DNA from: SMYC01 sp963578475
Lineage (GTDB): Bacteria; Acidobacteriota; Vicinamibacteria; Marinacidobacterales; SMYC01
Direction of reading: 5' to 3'
Length of the DNA: 64,000 nucleotides
NCBI GenBank assembly: GCA_963578475.1
Contig: CAUZCL010000005.1
Coordinates: forward strand, 1-64,000
Made by a program: the position numbers and the translations under genes. Shown here piece by piece: positions 45,393-54,758 of this stretch. Each line of letters starts with the position of its first letter. Positions within the stretch are counted from its first letter, which is position 1. The notes below the pieces were generated by a model. It did not search any database. It was not told the DNA's origin and saw only the letters and a program-made list of their open reading frames with translations.

Positions 45393-45661
45393 AGGACCCT
45401 GCTTTCGAAGATTATTGCGAGAAGATCGAGCGTGAGTTCTTTCGCTTGAAAGGCCACCCAGGGACGCTCTCGCCCACCGATTTCAACTGCGTTCTCGAGT
45501 GGTTTCGCGCCGGCATCCCACTCGAGGTCGTTCTCGAAGCCATTCCGGACGCCTTCCAGGCGCAGAGCACCGGCCGCGACGGAGGCGTCGAAGAGGTCAA
45601 CAGCCTCGGCTACTGCGAGTCTTTCGTCGAGCGCGCACTCGCGCGCCGCAAACGGTTCTAA
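45389..45661 (+). CDS. Small conserved protein of unknown function
   Basis: A 90-residue soluble, helix-rich protein (DPAFEDYCEKIEREFFRLKG, LEVVLEAIPDAFQAQSTGRD). It overlaps the PfkB stop (ATGA) and ends 23 bases before the dynamin-like gene, so it appears to be in the same transcript. I do not recognise its family. Confidence 0.62.
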   Translation: MKDPAFEDYCEKIEREFFRLKGHPGTLSPTDFNCVLEWFRAGIPLEVVLEAIPDAFQAQSTGRDGGVEEVNSLGYCESFVERALARRKRF

Positions 45662-45684
45662 TAAGTTACACTTCTTCACTGTCC

Positions 45685-47439
45685 ATGACCCTCGCCCACA
45701 TCCTGACCGACGAGCAAGCGCGGATACTCGTCGAGGAACGACGAGCGCTCGCCGAGCTTCGACTGGCGCTCGAGCGTGTGGCCATGGACGACGAGGACGC
45801 CGCGTCCTTCGACGCCTCGCTCCGCCAGCTCGACCAACTCTTCCTTCTCGTCGTCGCCGGCGAGTTCAACGCGGGCAAGAGCGCTTTCATCAACGCGCTC
45901 ATGGGCGAGCCCCTTCTCGAAGAGGGTGTGACGCCCACGACCCAACGGGTCACGCTCGTGAAATACGGCGAGAAGCAGAGCCGAGAGGCGCAAAGCGACG
46001 CCTTCGAGATCGTCGAAGCGCCCATCGAGATACTCGAGACCCTGAACATCGTCGACACCCCGGGAACGAATGCCGTGAAGCGCGAGCACGAAGTAATCAC
46101 CCGCGAGTTTCTTCCGCGAGCCGACATGGTGCTCTTCGTGACCTCGGCGGACCGTCCTTTCACCGAGAGCGAGCGCGCATTCCTCGAAGGGATACGCGAT
46201 TGGGGCAAGAAGGTCGCGGTCGTGATCAACAAAATCGACATTCTCGTGAGCTCGGAGGACATTGACAAGGTGATCGCGTTCGTGCGCGATAACGCCTCGA
46301 AACTTCTCGGCATGGAAGTGGAGGTGTTCCCCGTCTCCGCCCGCCAAGCCGCGCAAGGAAAATCCGAAGGCAACGACAGGCTCATACAAGAGAGCCGATT
46401 CGAAGCGCTCGAGACATTCGCCGTCCGGACACTAGACGAAGGCGAGCGCGTGCGCTTGAAGCTTCTCAACCCGCTCGGTGTTGGTAGCGCACTGACGGAA
46501 AAATACGCGGCAGTGGTGGCCGCCGAGCTCGACCTGCTCAAAGACGACCTCAGGATGCTCGACGACATCGAATCCCATCTCGAGATCTACGAGCGCGATC
46601 AGCATCGCGACTTCGCCTACCGGCTCTCGGATATCGACAATGCGCTTCTCGACTTCGAGAGCCGCGGGGCCAACTTCTTCGAAGAAACGCTGAGGCTCGG
46701 TCGCATCTTCGATCTCGTCAACAAAGCCAATATCAAGAGCGATTTCGAGAAGAATGTCATCGGGGACCTGCCGCAGGAGGTCGACAAACGTGTCGAGGCC
46801 GTGATCGACTGGATGGTGGAGAGCGAGCTGGAGCAGTGGAAAGCGGTGATGGCTCACATCGAAGAGCGGCGATCGGCCCACGAGGAGCGCATCATTGGAA
46901 AGGTGGGAAAGCTGCAGGTCGGATTCGCGCAGGATCGTGAGCGGCTGCTCGAGACCGTGGGCGCCGCCGCTCGAAGTGCCATCGACGGCTACGACCGCGA
47001 GTCCGAATCGAGCCGACTCGCGGAATCCGTCCAGGCGGCGGTCGCCAGCACCGCGCTTCTAGAAGTCGGTGCCGTCGGACTCGGCGCGCTCGTCGCCGCC
47101 ATCGCCACGACGACCGCCGCCGACGTCACGGGCATACTCGCCGCGAGCGCCCTTTCGATTGTGGGACTGCTCGTCCTGCCCGCGAAGCGTCGCAAAGCCA
47201 AAACCGAGCTCAGCCTCAAAGTCGGTGAAGTGCGAGAAAAGCTCATGACCTCGCTCCGTAAACAGTTCGAGACCGAGACGAAAGCGAGCATCCTGCGCAT
47301 CCAGGACGCCGTGGCACCTTATACCCGCTTTGTCCGCGCGGAGCGCGACCGCCTCGAGACCGCCCGCTCCGCGCTCGAAGCCTCGCGCACAGAGCTGGCA
47401 CGCATCGAATCCGCTGTCAATCTCAATCGCGAGTCTTGA
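45685..47439 (+). CDS. Bacterial dynamin-like GTPase
   Basis: A 584-residue large GTPase. VVAGEFNAGKSAFINALMG is the P-loop; TPTTQRVT the switch I Thr; NIVDTPGTNA the DxxG; INKIDI the base-binding NKxD. A helical stalk follows (about 270-480), with a hydrophobic paddle-like segment at 500-560 (TALLEVGAVGLGALVAAIAT, GILAASALSIVGLLVLP) that should insert in membranes. Expected role: membrane fission, fusion or repair at the inner membrane. The ATG at 45685 fits homologues. Ends four bases before the convergent acyltransferase gene. Confidence 0.85.
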   Translation: MTLAHILTDEQARILVEERRALAELRLALERVAMDDEDAASFDASLRQLDQLFLLVVAGEFNAGKSAFINALMGEPLLEEGVTPTTQRVTLVKYGEKQSREAQSDAFEIVEAPIEILETLNIVDTPGTNAVKREHEVITREFLPRADMVLFVTSADRPFTESERAFLEGIRDWGKKVAVVINKIDILVSSEDIDKVIAFVRDNASKLLGMEVEVFPVSARQAAQGKSEGNDRLIQESRFEALETFAVRTLDEGERVRLKLLNPLGVGSALTEKYAAVVAAELDLLKDDLRMLDDIESHLEIYERDQHRDFAYRLSDIDNALLDFESRGANFFEETLRLGRIFDLVNKANIKSDFEKNVIGDLPQEVDKRVEAVIDWMVESELEQWKAVMAHIEERRSAHEERIIGKVGKLQVGFAQDRERLLETVGAAARSAIDGYDRESESSRLAESVQAAVASTALLEVGAVGLGALVAAIATTTAADVTGILAASALSIVGLLVLPAKRRKAKTELSLKVGEVREKLMTSLRKQFETETKASILRIQDAVAPYTRFVRAERDRLETARSALEASRTELARIESAVNLNRES

Positions 47440-47442
47440 CGC

Positions 47443-48360
47443 CTACTTCGGATATTCGAGAAATGGACGGAAGCGGCGGTGGAACCAGCCGAACCAATAT
47501 TCGGGATCGTCCCGCACCCAGGCGCCGACAATTTCGTTGTGCCTTTCTTGTATGCGCGTCACGCGCGCGTCCTTCTCGAGCCCGTCGAGGTCGAAACGCT
47601 CGAGGACGAGCACGACATCGTAGACATCGTCGTCGCCGAGTCGAGCATAGGCGCTCACTACCTGGGGATCCACGTGCTCCTGCAGCGCCGCAATCGCGCG
47701 CACCGTCGAGGCCGGCTTGCCTAGAAACGGAACGGACGTCCCTTCGGCGCCGGGGTCTTGATCGATGAGCGCGGCGAGCACGCCGTTTTGCTTCAAAGTC
47801 GTGAACGCGCGACGAGCAGCGTTCTTGTGCGAGATGATCTGCACACCCGTCGCGAGTCGCCGTTCGTCGAGCCAATTCTCAACATATGGGTTGTGCATCG
47901 GTTTCACGATGACGTGAACGTCACCAAACACCGTGCCGAAGGCGGTGGCGAGAAGCTCGAAATTTCCGAAATGGGCCAGGATGGCGATGACGCCGCGTTG
48001 CTCCCGCTCTGCGAGGAGCTCTCGGCCGTGGATGCGGTAGGGTGGCTCCTTCCAGCGCGCCCGCAACAAGTCCATGATGTACATTCCCATGTTGCCGTAG
48101 AGCTTGGGTAGGATATGCGCGATTTCCGCGTCGGAGCCCATGCCGACGAAACGTAAGTTGGCTACAACGACGGCGCGCCGGACACCAAGTTTCAGAGCGA
48201 GCCAACCGACGGCCCGGCCGAGCACGAGAGCCGCGGCACGCGGCACGAGTCCGACGAATGCCTCGCATCCGCGCAGCGCGACGTATTCGACGCGCCAACC
48301 CAAGCGCCGGCTAAGGCGTGGCTTGGTGGTGCCTTCGGGGATAGCGTCGGAATCAGGCAT
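47443..48360 (-). CDS. LpxL/HtrB-type lipid acyltransferase
   Basis: A 305-residue inner-membrane protein with an N-terminal membrane helix (about residues 27-50) and the LABLAT-type fold: ILAHFGNFELLATAFG gives the catalytic HxxxxE, IISHKNAARRAFTTLKQNGV and LIDQDPGAEGTSVPFLGKPA follow, and WVRDDPEYWFGWFHRRFRPF is the C-terminal signature. It would transfer a late acyl chain to lipid A precursor, supporting a lipopolysaccharide-bearing Gram-negative cell. Start at 48360 is the conserved ATG. Confidence 0.85.
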   Translation of the reverse strand: MPDSDAIPEGTTKPRLSRRLGWRVEYVALRGCEAFVGLVPRAAALVLGRAVGWLALKLGVRRAVVVANLRFVGMGSDAEIAHILPKLYGNMGMYIMDLLRARWKEPPYRIHGRELLAEREQRGVIAILAHFGNFELLATAFGTVFGDVHVIVKPMHNPYVENWLDERRLATGVQIISHKNAARRAFTTLKQNGVLAALIDQDPGAEGTSVPFLGKPASTVRAIAALQEHVDPQVVSAYARLGDDDVYDVVLVLERFDLDGLEKDARVTRIQERHNEIVGAWVRDDPEYWFGWFHRRFRPFLEYPK

Positions 48361-48550
48361 CGGTGTTTTGCGTGGCTCGAGCAGCGTAGCACAGGTTTTG
48401 GTGGGCAAATCACGCGTTTGCCGGCGGTCAAACCGAGTGCCCGCGCGGCAACCTATGGGTTCGCATCGAGGTGGTGGATATGGAATGCGACCGCAAACGC
48501 GCGTTGTGTGAGACCATCACGCGATGAAATGAGCGACGCAGACCTGGTTT

Positions 48551-49434
48551 TTGACTAACGTGATTGCGCTGCTGGCGGCGGGCATCACGGCGCAGGAGCT
48601 CACTCCGCGCGCCTATTGGCCGGCACCCAAGGGAACGAAGGTAGCGATTCTCGGATACTCGTTCTCTTTCGGCGACGTGGTCACCGATCCGTCACTCCCG
48701 ATCGTGGGCGTGGATTCGAAAATCAACGCAGGCCTATTCGCCTACCTGCAGACTTTGAGCTTGTGGGGACGTACCTCGAACGTCCTCGTGGAGCTGCCTC
48801 ATCCTTGGGGAACGACGGTCGGCTCGTTGAAGGGCGAGCCCGTGAGTCGTAGTTTCTCCGGCGTCGGCGATCGCGGAGTCACTCTTTCGGTCAATCTGCT
48901 CGGCGCGCCGTCCATGACTCCGGCAGAGATGCGGGAGCTTCGCGAGAAGCCTCGTTCGATCCTCGGAGCCAGCGTCAAGGTGCTGGCCCCAACGGGAGCA
49001 TACGAAAAAGACAAACTGATTAACGTCGGGGCCAATCGATGGGCCATCAAAGCCGAGCTGGGATACATCATTCCCGTTCGACGAAGGTGGTTGATCGAGA
49101 TCGACGTGGGCGCGTGGTGGTTCGGAGACAATAACGCGCTCCTGGGCCTGACTCGGGAACAGAGTCGCGTGATCGCCACACAGCTCCACCTGGTAAGCGA
49201 TTCAAACCCGGATTCTGGACATCGCTAGATTTCAATTTCTTCACCGGCGGCCGCTCCATCCTCGGCGGTGTAGAGCTCGCCGACCTGCAGCGAAACTCGA
49301 GACTCGGCGGCACCATCGTAGTGCCGTTTCGTGACCGCCACGCCATCAAGGTCGGCTACAACACCGGTGTGGTCACCGAGTCGAGTGGAGACTTTAGTGC
49401 GGTCTTGGTGAGCTATCAGATGCTCTTCCGGTAG
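48551..49434 (+). pseudogene. Outer-membrane transporter-type protein, frameshifted
   Basis: The frame reads LTPRAYWPAPKGTKVAILGY, then LSFNGV-like strands and GVTLSVNLLGAPSMTPAEMR, up to IATQLHLV; at about 49197 the frame changes and continues GFWTSLDFNFFTGGRSILGG, QRNSRLGGTIVVPFRDRHAI, VGYNTGVVTESSG and a C-terminal SYQMLFR. The pattern is the small outer-membrane transporter (phenol-degradation MetA type). A signal peptide is only partly visible; start is TTG or GTG. One missing base breaks it. Confidence 0.65.
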
Positions 49435-49444
49435 ACGGATTCCG

Positions 49445-49702
49445 CTAATCGACGCCGCGCATCGCTGCGTTCAGGACCTGCTGAATGAAACCCGGGTCGA
49501 CGCCGAGGCCGTTACAAAGCCAAACGAGGCACTCGATCTCGTCATCGTCGACCAATCCGTCCGCATAGGAGATCACAACCATGACATCGTACGCTCGTCG
49601 AACTGTTCGCTCACACCGGCGACTTTGCTCTGAAGCTCTTCGCCGAGAGCCACGAGATTCGTCGCCCGCCACTCGATAGCTAAAGCGGTGGTCGTGCTGC
49701 AC
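49445..49702 (-). pseudogene. TerB-like small protein, frameshifted
   Basis: Frame one from GTG at 49702 ends with YDVMVVISYADGLVDDDEIE, WLCNGLGVDPGFIQQVLNAA and GVD, a TerB-type helical core. The front half is better in another frame (LAIEWRATNLVALGEELQSK, VAGVSEQFDERT). The two join near 49588. The start is unclear in the second frame. Probably a decayed or miscalled small gene downstream of the amidase. Confidence 0.42.
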
Positions 49703-49764
49703 CTTTCTATTTTTCGGATCTTTTCTATTGTAAGAAAGATGCTCGGGGGCGGCCAGTGCCCCTC

Positions 49765-51183
49765 CTACGAGATGTCCGCGAGGGGCGGGCGGCGGGCGCC
49801 GACTTTGGTAGCGCGCTCGAACGCATGGCCGAGCTCGAGGACCGCGCGTTCCTGACGGTAGCGACCCACGATTTGAAGGCCCACGGGGAGGCCTTCAGGC
49901 GTGAACCCCGCCGGGATGGACATCGCCGGAAGTGCCGTAAGCGTGATGTAGAAGCAGCTCCGCATCCAGTCGATGTAGGAATCCATCGCAATCCCAGCGA
50001 TCGACCGCACCCACTCCGTCCCGATGTCGAAAGGAGAAACTTGCGTGACGGGGAGAAGCAGAAACTCGTAGTCCTGCATGAAGCGCCGCACGCGGTGATA
50101 GAGCTCGCCTCGACGCACTTGCGCGCGCGCGACCTCGTCGCCCGAGAGCGCGAGCCCTTTCTCGATGTTCCAAACAACCGTCTCCTTCATGAGACTGCGG
50201 TGGTTCTCGAGATCCTGGGCGTGGGCCATCGCAAAGCCATGTGCTCTCAATATCTGAAAAATCTCGTCGGCGCCCGTGAAGTCCGGATGGGCTCGCTCGA
50301 CCCTACATCCCATCGCCGCGAATGCGTCGACCGCCCGCTCGAAGATATCGAGAACGTCTTTTTGCACGGGGAAGCTTCCAAGGTCGGGACTCACCGCGAG
50401 CCGCACGCCGCGGACGTCGCGTTCGAGCGGCTCGCGGAAGAGCTCAGAAGGCTCCTGGAGCGAGAGTGGATCGCGTTCATCGGGGCCGGCCATGACCGAG
50501 AGAAGAAGGGCGGCGTCTTCGACGTTGCGCGCAATCGGACCGAGTACGGCGAGCGAGCTCCACGGGGCCAGGTTGGGCCACCTTGGCACGCGTCCTGGCG
50601 AAGTCCGGAGCCCGACAACATTGCAAAAGCTCGGGGGGTTGCGCACCGAGCCGCCGAGATCACTGCCATCGGCGAAAGGCAACATGCCGCAAGTCACCGC
50701 CACCGCGGCGCCACCACTGCTCCCGCCGCAAGTCTTCGTCACGTCGTAGGGGTTTGTCGTCCGCCCAAAGATCGGGTTGAAGGTTTGCGAGCCCGCCCCA
50801 AACTCAGGCGTATTGGTTTTGCCGATGACGACCGCACCCGCGGCTTCGAGCCGTTCCACGAAGAGCGCACTCGTCTCGGGCACATGATCTTTGTAGATCG
50901 GAGAGCCGAAGGTCGTTCGGATCCCTTTGGTGAGCTCGAGGTCTTTGATCGCGATCGGCAAGCCGTGAAGCGGGCCCAAAGCATCGCCACGAGCGGCAGC
51001 AGCGTCGAGCTCCTTCGCCCGCGCGCTTGCGGCCTCCGCGTCGAGCGTACAGATCGCGTTCACGTCGGGGTCGACGCGGGCAATCTGTGTGAGGTGTGCC
51101 TCGAGACATTCAACTGCCGAGAGCTCACGGGCGTGGAGACGACGTGCGAGCTCGGTGGCTCGCTCGAAGTTGAGGGCGGTCAC
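49765..51183 (-). CDS. Amidase-signature family hydrolase
   Basis: A 472-residue cytoplasmic amidase. The Ser-cisSer-Lys triad is at LPIAIKDLELTKG (Lys), TCGGSSGGAAVAV (first Ser) and ADGSDLGGSVRNPPSFCNVV (nucleophile Ser). It hydrolyses a linear amide; GatA-like members are larger families, and no GatB/C is near, so a free amidase is likelier. The start is uncertain: GTG at 51183 matches where homologues begin; the frame runs on to an ATG at 51264 through a 15-bp tandem repeat. Intact. Confidence 0.83.
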   Translation of the reverse strand: MTALNFERATELARRLHARELSAVECLEAHLTQIARVDPDVNAICTLDAEAASARAKELDAAAARGDALGPLHGLPIAIKDLELTKGIRTTFGSPIYKDHVPETSALFVERLEAAGAVVIGKTNTPEFGAGSQTFNPIFGRTTNPYDVTKTCGGSSGGAAVAVTCGMLPFADGSDLGGSVRNPPSFCNVVGLRTSPGRVPRWPNLAPWSSLAVLGPIARNVEDAALLLSVMAGPDERDPLSLQEPSELFREPLERDVRGVRLAVSPDLGSFPVQKDVLDIFERAVDAFAAMGCRVERAHPDFTGADEIFQILRAHGFAMAHAQDLENHRSLMKETVVWNIEKGLALSGDEVARAQVRRGELYHRVRRFMQDYEFLLLPVTQVSPFDIGTEWVRSIAGIAMDSYIDWMRSCFYITLTALPAMSIPAGFTPEGLPVGLQIVGRYRQERAVLELGHAFERATKVGARRPPLADIS

Positions 51184-51215
51184 CAGACAACCGTAATTCA
51201 ATTGGGTATTCCATC

Positions 51216-51243
51216 GCCAGTCGTCCTTCAGCCAGTCGTCCTT
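51216..51243. repeat. Tandem repeat of 15 bases before the amidase start
   Basis: GCCAGTCGTCCTT occurs at 51216-51228 and again at 51231-51243, giving two 15-base units. It lies between the likely GTG start of the amidase and a divergent gene at 51273. In the longer amidase frame it would encode a repeated LKDDW. No function known. Confidence 0.7.
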
Positions 51244-51272
51244 AAGGATGCTTCGTGCTAACATTGGTGGGC

Positions 51273-51659
51273 ATGAAGCTCCTTTTCACGTTTTTGGCGT
51301 TGGTCCTGTTGCAGACGGAGCCAGCCGACGAGCTTTCGGAACTTCACGACCGCGCGGAGACCATCATCGAGGACATTTCTTCGCTCGAGATCAACATGGT
51401 ACAGGCAAGCCGGAAAGTCCAGCTTCTATTGAAAGACCTGAATAAATGGGGCGAGACCTACTCTATCGAGCTAGAAGTGCGGGCCCGAACCTATGGTACG
51501 CCCGCGAAGCAGTTCAAGGAGTTCCTCACCGCGGACCGATGCCCGCTCTTCTTCGAGAAGGATCTCGAAGAGCTCTGTCCGCTCGATCTATCGCGCTCCG
51601 AAGTATGGGGAGGCGAGGTCGTTTTCTGCCGCTATCTCTGCCCAAATAGCGGAGGTTAA
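51273..51659 (+). CDS. Small secreted protein of unknown function
   Basis: A 128-residue protein with a signal peptide (MKLLFTFLALVLLQTEPADE), a coiled-coil-like stretch (ELHDRAETIIEDISSLEINM) and a C-terminus with several Cys (DRCPLF, ELCPLD, VVFCRYLCP). No domain recognised. Its stop overlaps the trmL ATG, so the two are co-translated; nine bases separate it from the alternative amidase ATG on the other strand. Confidence 0.62.
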   Translation: MKLLFTFLALVLLQTEPADELSELHDRAETIIEDISSLEINMVQASRKVQLLLKDLNKWGETYSIELEVRARTYGTPAKQFKEFLTADRCPLFFEKDLEELCPLDLSRSEVWGGEVVFCRYLCPNSGG

Positions 51660-52126
51660 TGGCCGAAGCGAGCCTTCACGTCGTGCTCGTCGAGCCGGAG
51701 ATCCATTGGAACACCGGCAATACCGGACGAACGTGCCTCGGGGCGGGCGCGATTCTTCACCTCGTCGAGCCGCTCGGCTTCTCCCTCGAGGCAAAGGAAG
51801 TGAGGCGTGCCGGACTCGATTATTGGCCCCGCGTTCCTGTCGAAACGTGGCCGGATTGGGACACGCTCGAAGCCACCTTGCCGGCAATGGGTGAGCCGTT
51901 TTTCATTTCCCCAGAACCTCAGCGCACGATTTGGGACGTGCGCTACCCGGCGCGCACCGTGCTCGTCTTTGGACGCGAGACCGCGGGGCTACCGGACTGG
52001 CTTCGGGAACGCTACCAGGAACAGCTCGTCTCGATCCCCATGCACGACGATGGACTTCGCTCGTTGAACTTGTCGACCGCCGTGGGTATCACCCTCTACG
52101 AAGTCCTGCGCCAAAGACGATTTTGA
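51659..52126 (+). CDS. trmL: tRNA (cytidine/uridine-2'-O)-methyltransferase
   Basis: A 155-residue SPOUT methyltransferase. VVLVEPEIHWNTGNTGRTCL is motif 1; TVLVFGRETAGLP motif 2; VSIPMHDDGLRSLNLSTAVG motif 3, where the trefoil knot binds S-adenosylmethionine. It methylates the wobble position (34) of leucine tRNAs. GGAGG lies two bases before the ATG. Intact. Confidence 0.9.
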   Translation: MAEASLHVVLVEPEIHWNTGNTGRTCLGAGAILHLVEPLGFSLEAKEVRRAGLDYWPRVPVETWPDWDTLEATLPAMGEPFFISPEPQRTIWDVRYPARTVLVFGRETAGLPDWLRERYQEQLVSIPMHDDGLRSLNLSTAVGITLYEVLRQRRF

Positions 52127-52148
52127 CGCGCTTTTGTTAAGATGCCCC

Positions 52149-53738
52149 ATGCCTGAGGAGCGCGAGGCCTACTTCCGCACGAGCTCCGGGAAAACTCTAG
52201 AGAACGAGTACAGCGCGGACGACCTCGCCGATTGGAACGTGGACGAAAAGCTCGGCCAGGCCGGCGAGGCCCCTTTCACCCGCGGCAACCACCCGTCCGG
52301 CTACAGAGGCCGGCTGTGGACGATGCGGCAATATGCGGGCTACGCGACGGCAGTTGAATCCAACCGACGCTACCGGCACTTGCTCGAGCAAGGCCAGAGC
52401 GGGCTCTCCGTTGCTTTCGATCTTCCGACTCAAATCGGCTACGACTCGGACCATGAGCTAGCCCAGAGCGAAGTGGGCCGCGTCGGCGTCGCCATCGACT
52501 CGCTCGACGACATGGAGACGCTCTTTACGTCCATCCCGCTCGACAGGGTCTCGACCTCGATGACCATCAACGCGACGGCAGCTACGCTGTTGGCGCTCTA
52601 TGTCGCCGTCGGCCGTCGCCAGGGGGCTTCTGACGAGAAGATCTCCGGCACCGTCCAAAACGACATTCTCAAAGAGTACATCGCGCGAGGGACCTATATT
52701 TATCCACCGGGTCCGTCGATGCGGCTCGCCACAGACGTCATCGAATTTTGCGTCGACAAGCTTCCTCGCTTCAATCCGATAAGCATTAGCGGGTACCACA
52801 TTCGCGAAGCGGGCTCGACGGCAGCGCAAGAGCTCGCGTTCACGCTTGCTAACGGTCTCGCTTATGTCGAAGCGGCCACAGCGAGAGGTCTCGACGTCGA
52901 CGACTTCGGCCAGCGGCTGTCGTTCTTCTTCAACTCGCATCGAAACTTCCTCGAGGAGATCGCCAAGTTCCGCGCCGCCCGCCGACTCTGGAGCGCGCTT
53001 CTGCGCGACCGCTACGACTCCAAGAATCCGCGCGCGCAGATGCTGCGCTTCCACACGCAGACCGCGGGCTCGACGCTCACCGCGCAGCAGCCGGGCGTCA
53101 ATGTCGTGCGCACGACGCTTCAAGGCCTGGCCGCCGTTCTCGGCGGCACGCAGTCGCTTCACTGCAACGCGCTCGACGAAGCACTCGGCCTTCCCACGGA
53201 AGAAACCGCGGAGCTCGCGCTGCGCACGCAACAAGTCTTGGCCTATGAGAGCGGCGTTCCGGGCACCATCGATCCTTTCGGCGGTTCCTACGCGATGGAA
53301 TCGATGACGGACACGATTCAAGAAGAAGCGGAGGCCATCATCGCCGAGCTGGATCGTCGAGGCGGTGCTCTGGCGGCGATCGAAGCGTCCTGGCCGCAAC
53401 AGCAGATCCAAGAAGCGGCCTACCGCTTTCAAAAAGAGACGGAGTCGAAAGACGTGATTGTCGTCGGCGTCAACGCTTTCGAAAAAGACGAGAAAGTTCC
53501 CGTGGAGGTCTTTAGCGTCGACACCGCGATCGAGAAGGACCAAGTCGAGCGCGTGAAAGCCGTCCGCGCGCGCCGCGACAAAGAGCAAGCGACGAAAGCC
53601 CTCGACGAGGTCGAGCGCGCCGCGAAACGAGACGTCAACTTGATGCCCCCGATCCTGGCCGCCGTCGAAGCCTATGCAACGCTCGGCGAGATTGCCGACA
53701 GGCTCCGGAACGTTTTCGGAGAGCACCGCGCGAGCTGA
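52149..53738 (+). CDS. Methylmalonyl-CoA mutase, large (catalytic) subunit
   Basis: A 529-residue mutase catalytic barrel: FTRGNHPSGYRGRLWTMRQY near residue 42, QSGLSVAFDLPTQIGYDSDH, ISISGYHIREAGSTAAQELA, AGSTLTAQQPGVNVVRTTLQ and DPFGGSYAMESMTD are typical. No cobalamin-binding domain follows, so a separate B12-binding subunit is needed from elsewhere. It interconverts methylmalonyl-CoA and succinyl-CoA. TAAGAT, a possible -10, ends five bases before the ATG. Reads intact. Confidence 0.86.
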   Translation: MPEEREAYFRTSSGKTLENEYSADDLADWNVDEKLGQAGEAPFTRGNHPSGYRGRLWTMRQYAGYATAVESNRRYRHLLEQGQSGLSVAFDLPTQIGYDSDHELAQSEVGRVGVAIDSLDDMETLFTSIPLDRVSTSMTINATAATLLALYVAVGRRQGASDEKISGTVQNDILKEYIARGTYIYPPGPSMRLATDVIEFCVDKLPRFNPISISGYHIREAGSTAAQELAFTLANGLAYVEAATARGLDVDDFGQRLSFFFNSHRNFLEEIAKFRAARRLWSALLRDRYDSKNPRAQMLRFHTQTAGSTLTAQQPGVNVVRTTLQGLAAVLGGTQSLHCNALDEALGLPTEETAELALRTQQVLAYESGVPGTIDPFGGSYAMESMTDTIQEEAEAIIAELDRRGGALAAIEASWPQQQIQEAAYRFQKETESKDVIVVGVNAFEKDEKVPVEVFSVDTAIEKDQVERVKAVRARRDKEQATKALDEVERAAKRDVNLMPPILAAVEAYATLGEIADRLRNVFGEHRAS

Positions 53739-53742
53739 CTCC

Positions 53743-54758
53743 ATGACGGAAACCCTGCTCGAGATTCAGGGCCTCACGACATCCCTCGAGACGGATACGG
53801 GACTCATCCGTCCCGTGCACGACGTGTCGCTCTCGCTCGATGCAGGCGAGACGCTGGCGCTCGTGGGCGAGTCCGGCTCCGGCAAATCCATGCTCGCCTT
53901 CTCCCTCATGCGGCTCTTGCCGAGCGCGGGCCGCATCGAGAGCGGCCGCATCCTTTGGAAAGGCCGAGATATCTTGACCCTCAGCCGTGAAGAGCTCCGC
54001 CGGATCCGAGGCAAAGAGATCGCCCTGATCTTCCAAGAAGCAGGCTCGGCGCTCAACCCGGTGCGCACGATTGGAAGCCAGCTCGCGGAGCCGCTCAGAA
54101 CACATCTCGGCATGACGCAAAAGACGCGCGCGATCGCGCCGTCGAGCTCCTCCGTGAAGTCAAGATCGGAGATGCCGAAAGCCGTGTCCGTGACTACGCC
54201 CATCAGATGAGTGGCGGCATGAAATAGCGTGTCCTGATCGCGATGGCCATCGCCTGCAACCCGGAGCTCGTGATTGCCGACGAGCCGACGACCGCGCTCG
54301 ACGCGACACTGCAGGCGCACATCCTCGAGCTCCTGCGCGAGCTCAAGGAGGAGCGGAGCTTGTCGCTTCTTCTCATCACCCACGACCTCGGCCTCGTCAA
54401 AGAGAACGCCGATCAGGTCGCCGTGATGTCTGCCGGCCGGCTCGTCGAAGAGGGACCGGTCGAGCGCATTCTCGCCCACGCCAGCCATCCCTACACGGTC
54501 GGGCTCTGGCAGTCTCTTCCCAAAGCCCGCGGCGGCGAGCCGGTAAAGGCCAAGCTCAAAGCGCTAGAAGGCACCGTGCCGCATCTCGCCACGCCCCCGC
54601 CCGGCTGCGCCTTCGGCCCGCGCTGCCCGGTCTTTTTCGAGCCGTGCGACCAGGAAGTGCCCACGCTTCAGCTGGTCGAAAACGAGAAGCGTCACCGCAC
54701 GGCGTGCTACAAGAACGACGCCGTGCGCAATGCCATGAAGACGAGTGTCACACGATGA
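53743..54758 (+). pseudogene. Peptide ABC transporter ATPase (DppD/OppD type), frameshift plus amber codon
   Basis: VGESGSGKSMLAFSLMRLLP is the Walker A, IFQEAGSALNPVRTIGSQLA the Q-loop and after a one-frame jump near 54118 come DARDRAVELLREVKIGDAES and HQMSGGM. At 54225-54227 there is an in-frame TAG where relatives have Gln (SGGMRQRVLIAMA). Beyond it ELVIADEPTTALD (Walker B) and a C-terminal CAFGPRCPVFFEPCDQE metal-like motif continue. The enzyme is not functional. Its stop overlaps the next ATPase gene. Confidence 0.78.

Noticed and set aside
52458..53744. A 428-codon frame on the minus strand
   Set aside because: Antisense to the clearly recognisable methylmalonyl-CoA mutase; no domain.
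54225..54227. UAG read as an amino acid in this genome
   Set aside because: Intact genes end in TAG (for example at 15155-15157 and 6263-6265), and the two in-frame ambers lie in genes that are also frameshifted.
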